DNA of 10,917 bases from Bacteroidales bacterium (GTDB lineage: Bacteria; Bacteroidota; Bacteroidia; Bacteroidales; UBA932): assembly GCA_017556665.1 (NCBI GenBank), contig JAFYMJ010000056.1:1-10917 (forward strand), given 5' to 3'. The notes under the pieces were generated by a model that was given only the letters and a program-made list of their open reading frames with translations, was not told where the DNA came from and searched no databases. The translations under genes were made by a program, and so were the position numbers. Of this stretch, positions 8,098 to 10,917 are shown piece by piece (positions within the stretch are counted from its first letter, which is position 1; the number at the start of each line of letters is the position of its first letter).

Positions 8098-8124
8098 AAA
8101 AGAGGCCATCTGGCCTCTTTTTTT
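8098..8124. terminator. Bidirectional terminator between the M28 gene and pth
   Basis: AAAAGAGGCC (8098-8107) pairs with GGCCTCTTTT (8112-8121) around the loop ATCT, with T-runs beyond the stem on the plus strand and a shorter one on the minus strand. It lies between the M28 stop (8093) and the pth stop (8123-8125), slightly overlapping the latter, and can serve both convergent genes. Confidence 0.85.
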
Positions 8125-8701
8125 ATTCCTCTTTTTTGGGTTTTGTATTTGCTATGTTCATTGCTCTGTCGGGACCTAAAGATACAAAAGCTTTAATTGC
8201 AGCTATTGCGTTATCTTCTATGAATGGAAGCTCCTTTTCTTCTTCGCTTGTCCATTTGCCCAGAACATAATCAACCTGGTGTCCTTTTGCAAAATTGTCG
8301 CTAATGCCAACTCTAAGGCGGCAGTATTCATTATTGCCCAAACACTCATCTATATTCTTTAGACCATTATGACCGCCATTGCTCCCTTTCTTCCTCATTC
8401 TAAGTTGTCCAAAAGGTAGTGCAAGATCATCCAGTACTATAAGAATATTTTCCTGTTTGATTTTTAAATTCTGCATCCAGTAGTTGACTGCCTTACCACT
8501 AAGGTTCATGTATGTAGATGGCTTTAACAGCGTAAGTTTGTGTCCTCTAAGGGATACCTCTGCTGTAGAGCCGTACCTGCCAGAAATAAAAGAGGTATTG
8601 GACGCTTTTGCATATGCATCCAATACCTTAAAACCAATATTGTGGCGGGTATTTGCGTATTCAACGCCAATATTTCCTAATCCTACGATCAAAAAATTCA
8701 T
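8123..8701 (-). CDS. pth: Peptidyl-tRNA hydrolase
   Basis: This cytoplasmic enzyme cleaves peptidyl-tRNA released from stalled ribosomes and recycles the tRNA. It has 192 residues, the normal length. Signature residues are in place: N10 in GLGNIG, H20 in TRHNIG, N66 in STYMNLSG, D91 in VLDDLALP, and N112 in GGHNGL, matching N10, H20, N68, D93 and N114 of the E. coli enzyme. GNIG replaces the GNPG seen in most bacteria, which I regard as normal for Bacteroidota. The C-terminus is a short charged tail (KPKKEE). It lies 27 nt downstream of rplY on the same strand, a common pairing of two translation genes, and no promoter or terminator is evident between them, so it is probably transcribed with rplY. 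Confidence 0.95.
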   Translation of the reverse strand: MNFLIVGLGNIGVEYANTRHNIGFKVLDAYAKASNTSFISGRYGSTAEVSLRGHKLTLLKPSTYMNLSGKAVNYWMQNLKIKQENILIVLDDLALPFGQLRMRKKGSNGGHNGLKNIDECLGNNEYCRLRVGISDNFAKGHQVDYVLGKWTSEEEKELPFIEDNAIAAIKAFVSLGPDRAMNIANTKPKKEE

Positions 8702-8728
8702 ACCCTCACTTTATCAATCAGATTTTTA

Positions 8729-9319
8729 CTATTTTCTTGCAGCAGCAGCAGCGGCAGCAGCAGCACCTAGAGCTGCACGAGTCATCTTAACTGCGCAAAT
8801 AATAGTGCTCTTAGGAGAAACAATGTTAACATTCTCATAAGATAGGCTACCAGCAACGATAGTCTTACCTAATGCCAATGTAGTAATGTCTACCTCAAGA
8901 GTATCAGGAAGGTTCTCCAACATAGCAGAAACTTTAAGTTTTCTAGCTGAAACCATAAGTTTACCACCTTGTTTAACACCCTCTGAGTTACCAACAATAA
9001 CAACTGGAACATCAATAGTAACAGGTTTCTCTGGGTTGATAGCCAATAGGTCTACGTGAAGAGCCTCATCAGTTACAGGATGGTATTGTACATCGTGGAA
9101 TACGCATTTGTAAACTTTATCGCCTACGTTTACATCTAGAATGTAAGAGTTAGGAGTGTGAGTGATTTTTTTAAGCTCTTTAGCACTGATGGCAAAGTTT
9201 ACATTCTCCATGCCATGGCCGTAGATTACACCTGGAACTTCCTCGTTTCTACGAAGTTGTTTTAATGATTGCTTGTTGCCAATTGTTCTGGCAGTTGCAT
9301 TTAATGAAAGTGTTTGCAT
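8729..9319 (-). CDS. rplY: 50S ribosomal protein L25/general stress protein Ctc, two-domain type
   Basis: This is the 5S rRNA-binding protein of the large subunit. From the ATG at 9319 it has 196 residues: an L25 domain at about 1-90 (SLNATART, VPGVIYG, VQYHPVTDEALHVDLL) and a TL5/Ctc C-terminal beta domain at about 95-180 (VPVVIVGNSEGVKQGGKL, LPDTLEVDI). The product ends in nine alanines and RK, encoded by a trinucleotide tract. An in-frame ATG at 9370 would add 17 residues (MGSGKPRLSNTF...) unlike L25 starts; those codons fall in a structured leader downstream of a strong promoter, so the start at 9319 is preferred. pth follows in the same transcript. Confidence 0.95.
   Translation of the reverse strand: MQTLSLNATARTIGNKQSLKQLRRNEEVPGVIYGHGMENVNFAISAKELKKITHTPNSYILDVNVGDKVYKCVFHDVQYHPVTDEALHVDLLAINPEKPVTIDVPVVIVGNSEGVKQGGKLMVSARKLKVSAMLENLPDTLEVDITTLALGKTIVAGSLSYENVNIVSPKSTIICAVKMTRAALGAAAAAAAAARK
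8738..8764 (-). repeat. GCT trinucleotide tract coding for nine alanines in L25
   Basis: Read on the minus strand, this stretch has GCT x3, GCC, GCT x4 and GCA, giving nine consecutive Ala codons just before the final Arg-Lys. Near-perfect triplet repeats can change length by slippage without shifting the frame. The GCC interruption should make it more stable. Confidence 0.9.
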
Positions 9320-9402
9320 TATGTAAAAATTTAAAAATGTGTTACTCAGTCTGGGCTTTCCAGACCCCATTGCACCAAAAAAGGCTTCTCATCCTTTTTT
9401 GT
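9320..9402 (-). promoter_or_regulatory. Structured 5' leader of rplY with two hairpins and a short upstream ORF
   Basis: Between the predicted transcription start (about 9402) and the rplY ATG lie two hairpins. One pairs CAAAAAAGG with CCTTTTTTG (9376-9401, 9 bp, 8-nt loop). The other pairs GTCTGG with CCAGAC (9349-9365, 5-nt loop). A 16-codon ORF, MRSLFWCNGVWKAQTE, runs from 9392 to 9342; its ATG is in the loop of the first hairpin and its codons cover the second. Autogenous control by L25 is possible but nothing beyond the structure supports it. Confidence 0.45.
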
Positions 9403-9408
9403 GAGCGG

Positions 9409-9439
9409 CAAAGGTAATATTTTTATTTTGATTGACAAA
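9409..9439 (-). promoter_or_regulatory. Bacteroidota housekeeping promoter of rplY-pth
   Basis: On the minus strand, TTTG (9439-9436), a 19-nt spacer and TACCTTTG (9416-9409) match the consensus TTTG-N19-TAnnTTTG exactly. Transcription should start near 9402, giving a leader of about 80 nt before the ATG at 9319. Confidence 0.8.
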
Positions 9440-9509
9440 GAATTACAAATTTTACTCAAATTTTTTGTTAAATTTTTGTTACCTTTACTAGGATTTAAGA
9501 AATTTATTT

Positions 9510-9517
9510 TAACTTTG
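9510..9517 (+). promoter_or_regulatory. Probable -7 box for the rubrerythrin gene
   Basis: TAACTTTG is a full match to TAnnTTTG and lies 56 nt before the ATG at 9574, with a predicted transcription start near 9524. No good TTTG occurs at the right distance upstream, so a regulator may help at this promoter, or the -33 element is simply weak. No peroxide-regulator operator was recognised. Confidence 0.5.
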
Positions 9518-9573
9518 TATTAGATAATAATAATTCTAATTAAGTAAAACATAAATTTAAAATATAGAAAGCT

Positions 9574-10128
9574 ATGAAAAAGAAATTTATTTGCACAGTA
9601 TGTGGTTATGTTCACGAGGGTGATGCAGCTCCAGAGAAATGTCCAGTTTGTAAAGTTCCAGCAAGCAAATTTAAAGAGATGGAGGAGACTGAGGGTGGTC
9701 TTACTTGGGCAGATGAGCATAGAATTGGTGTGGCACAAGGTTGTGATGCAGAGGTTTGGGAAGGTTTGCAAGCACATTTTGTAGGTGAATGTTCAGAGGT
9801 TGGAATGTATTTGGCTATGAGCCGTCAAGCAGATAGAGAGGGTTATCCAGAAATTGCAGAGGCATATAAGAGAATTGCTTGGGAAGAGGCAGAGCACGCA
9901 GCTAAATTTGCTGAGTTGATTGGTGAGGTTGTATGGGATACCAAAACAAATCTTAAGAAGAGAATGGAGGCAGAGAGCGGTGCGTGTGCAGACAAGAAGA
10001 GAATTGCAACTAAAGCTAAACAATTGAACTTAGACGCTATTCACGATACAGTACACGAAATGTGTAAGGATGAGGCTAGACATGGACAAGTGTTCCAAGG
10101 TTTATACAAGAGATTTTTTGAAAAATAG
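9574..10128 (+). CDS. Reverse-type rubrerythrin (N-terminal rubredoxin, C-terminal diiron domain), peroxidase
   Basis: The protein has 184 residues and no signal peptide, so it is cytoplasmic. Residues 1-35 are a rubredoxin-like iron site with C7 and C10 (CTVCGY) and C23 and C26 (CPVC). From about residue 50 a four-helix ferritin-like domain follows, with glutamate ligands in GECSEVGMY (E72/E75), WEEAEH (E105, H108) and DEARH (E167, H170). Classical rubrerythrin has the opposite order. Reverse rubrerythrins such as those of Clostridium acetobutylicum reduce hydrogen peroxide or oxygen using NAD(P)H through partner reductases, and are often annotated as NADH peroxidase. A protective role in an anaerobe is a sound inference. 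The gene stands alone, with its own promoter region and a terminator directly after it; no reductase partner is nearby. Confidence 0.92.
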   Translation: MKKKFICTVCGYVHEGDAAPEKCPVCKVPASKFKEMEETEGGLTWADEHRIGVAQGCDAEVWEGLQAHFVGECSEVGMYLAMSRQADREGYPEIAEAYKRIAWEEAEHAAKFAELIGEVVWDTKTNLKKRMEAESGACADKKRIATKAKQLNLDAIHDTVHEMCKDEARHGQVFQGLYKRFFEK

Positions 10129-10149
10129 TATTGTTAGTTAGTTAAAATC

Positions 10150-10184
10150 AAGAGGGCTGTCCTTATATTTTGGGCAGCCCTCTT
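10150..10184. terminator. Bidirectional terminator between rubrerythrin and the C11 peptidase gene
   Basis: AAGAGGGCTGTCC (10150-10162) pairs with GGGCAGCCCTCTT (10172-10184) over 13 positions with one G-U type pair, around a 9-nt loop. The stem is strong. The T-tract is interrupted on both sides (TATATTTTATTT on plus, GATTTTAA on minus). It lies 21 nt after the rubrerythrin stop and 12 nt from the stop of the convergent gene. Confidence 0.8.
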
Positions 10185-10196
10185 ATATTTTATTTG

Positions 10197-10917
10197 TTAT
10201 TGGATAAAACCTGAATCAATATTCCATTTGAATTTTTTGTAGAACTCGTTTAATGTATTGTCGGGAGGAGCAAGTGGAATATATGTACTTATACCGCTAA
10301 ACTTTAAAGGGTCTATTTTCACGTCAAGGAATTTGTCAGTTGCAGCCTTGTATATTACAGCTCTATCCATAGCAATTTTGAATGCGTCATCTTCTGTAGG
10401 GGCAAGTTGTGATATAAAGTCTCCCAAATCAAAGAACCAGTGCTTATTGCCTCTATAGTAGCGTTGTATGTTCTGGATATCTACATTTTGAATCCCACTC
10501 CTGTATTTGTCAAATATTATCTTGGCCTCTGCGGCAACATTGTTTAGCTCAGAAGTATTTACTGCTGCTATAGTGGCAGACCTGTCAAGATTTGACATAT
10601 TGTTGTAATACTCATAGAATTCTGTGGCAATGGCTTTTGCATTTACTGGAGTTGAGAACATATGCTCAGATATTTCTGAGTATGGGAATCCGTCTGTAAG
10701 AATCTCAGTAGGAGATGCTATAACATAATTTACAGAGTCTTTAAGTTCATAGAATGTCTCAATTCCACCCATCAGGCATGCATCAAATATCACAAACTCA
10801 AACTTGCTTGGAAGAGCCTTTGCCAAATCTGTAATTTCCATTTCAACGCCAGCATCTGCACCAAAACTTTTTACCATATGGGCAAATGGATCCACATCAT
10901 TTGGATAATTGCTGTAG
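10197..10917 (-). CDS. C11 clostripain-family cysteine peptidase, N-terminus beyond window
   Basis: The frame is open to the right edge (240 codons visible), continuing upstream of the GTG at 10895 with YSNYPND, so that GTG is not the true start. The strongest signature is FVIFDACLMGGIETFYELKD followed by YVIASPTEILTDGFPY, the C11 nucleophile block; the catalytic Cys codon is 10778-10776. In the characterised family member PmC11 the catalytic His lies 46 residues before the Cys, which here falls at or just beyond the window edge, so the dyad cannot be confirmed. The C-terminal part has FFDLGDFISQL and FSGISTYIPL, also typical of Bacteroidota C11 proteins. Family members cut after basic residues and are usually secreted. 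The signal peptide cannot be seen. Confidence 0.88.
   Translation of the reverse strand, partial: YSNYPNDVDPFAHMVKSFGADAGVEMEITDLAKALPSKFEFVIFDACLMGGIETFYELKDSVNYVIASPTEILTDGFPYSEISEHMFSTPVNAKAIATEFYEYYNNMSNLDRSATIAAVNTSELNNVAAEAKIIFDKYRSGIQNVDIQNIQRYYRGNKHWFFDLGDFISQLAPTEDDAFKIAMDRAVIYKAATDKFLDVKIDPLKFSGISTYIPLAPPDNTLNEFYKKFKWNIDSGFIQ

Noticed and set aside
8484..8840. Plus-strand open frame of 118 codons with an alanine run
   Set aside because: It is antisense to the pth start and the L25 tail; its alanine run is the complementary reading of the triplet tract.
9320..9370. Upstream in-frame ATG of rplY at 9370
   Set aside because: MQTLSLNATART from 9319 is the usual L25 N-terminus; the extension is formed from leader hairpin sequence.
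9376..9401. Hairpin with CCTTTTTT read as a terminator
   Set aside because: The stem has only three G-C pairs, it sits at the 5' end of the rplY transcript, and no gene ends nearby on either strand. It is treated as a leader element instead.
1..10917. Mobile element, CRISPR array, tRNA, or a novel defence cluster
   Set aside because: No transposase, integrase, spaced direct repeats, tRNA-like cloverleaf or nuclease/helicase gene was seen; every stretch over 300 nt is covered by a recognised gene.

Overview
The window looks like chromosome of an anaerobic Bacteroidales (Bacteroidota) member. Three kinds of evidence support this. Promoter-like boxes match the Bacteroidota TAnnTTTG type, best seen before the L25 gene (TTTG-N19-TACCTTTG). 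Most start codons lack a Shine-Dalgarno match. The protein families are typical of the group: a PCMD-domain secreted protein, M6 and C11 peptidases, a POTRA-less Omp85-type barrel, two-domain L25/Ctc and a rubredoxin-first rubrerythrin. The DNA is A+T rich and arginine is mostly AGA. The genus cannot be told from the sequence. I see no mobile element, CRISPR array, tRNA or rRNA.

Layout. (1) Positions 1-1394, minus: a secreted M6-family metallopeptidase whose C-terminus lies beyond the left edge. (2) Positions 1385-5333, plus: a tight three-gene run (gaps of 0 and 1 nt) of a PCMD-domain secreted protein, an Omp85/BamA-like outer-membrane barrel and a five-TM phosphoethanolamine-transferase-like enzyme. 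It closes with a terminator hairpin whose loop holds the last stop codon. (3) Positions 5438-8093, plus: alanine racemase and a secreted M28 peptidase of carboxypeptidase-Q type, 10 nt apart. (4) Positions 8123-9319, minus: rplY (L25/Ctc) then pth, read from a strong promoter at 9409-9439 through a structured leader. (5) Positions 9574-10128, plus: a reverse-type rubrerythrin. (6) Positions 10197-10917, minus: a C11 clostripain-family peptidase whose N-terminus lies beyond the right edge. Hairpins at 8098-8124 and 10150-10184 separate the convergent pairs and probably work in both directions.

How the genes fit together. Most of the window concerns the cell envelope and secretion: two secreted endopeptidases at the edges, a secreted metallo-exopeptidase, an outer-membrane barrel, a likely lipid A or glycan modifying enzyme, and D-alanine supply for peptidoglycan. 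rplY/pth serve translation and the rubrerythrin serves peroxide defence. Nothing here is a clear new defence or mobile system. The points most worth checking are the overlapping divergent starts at 1385-1394, the PCMD/Omp85/transferase operon, and the L25 leader with two hairpins and a 16-codon upstream ORF.
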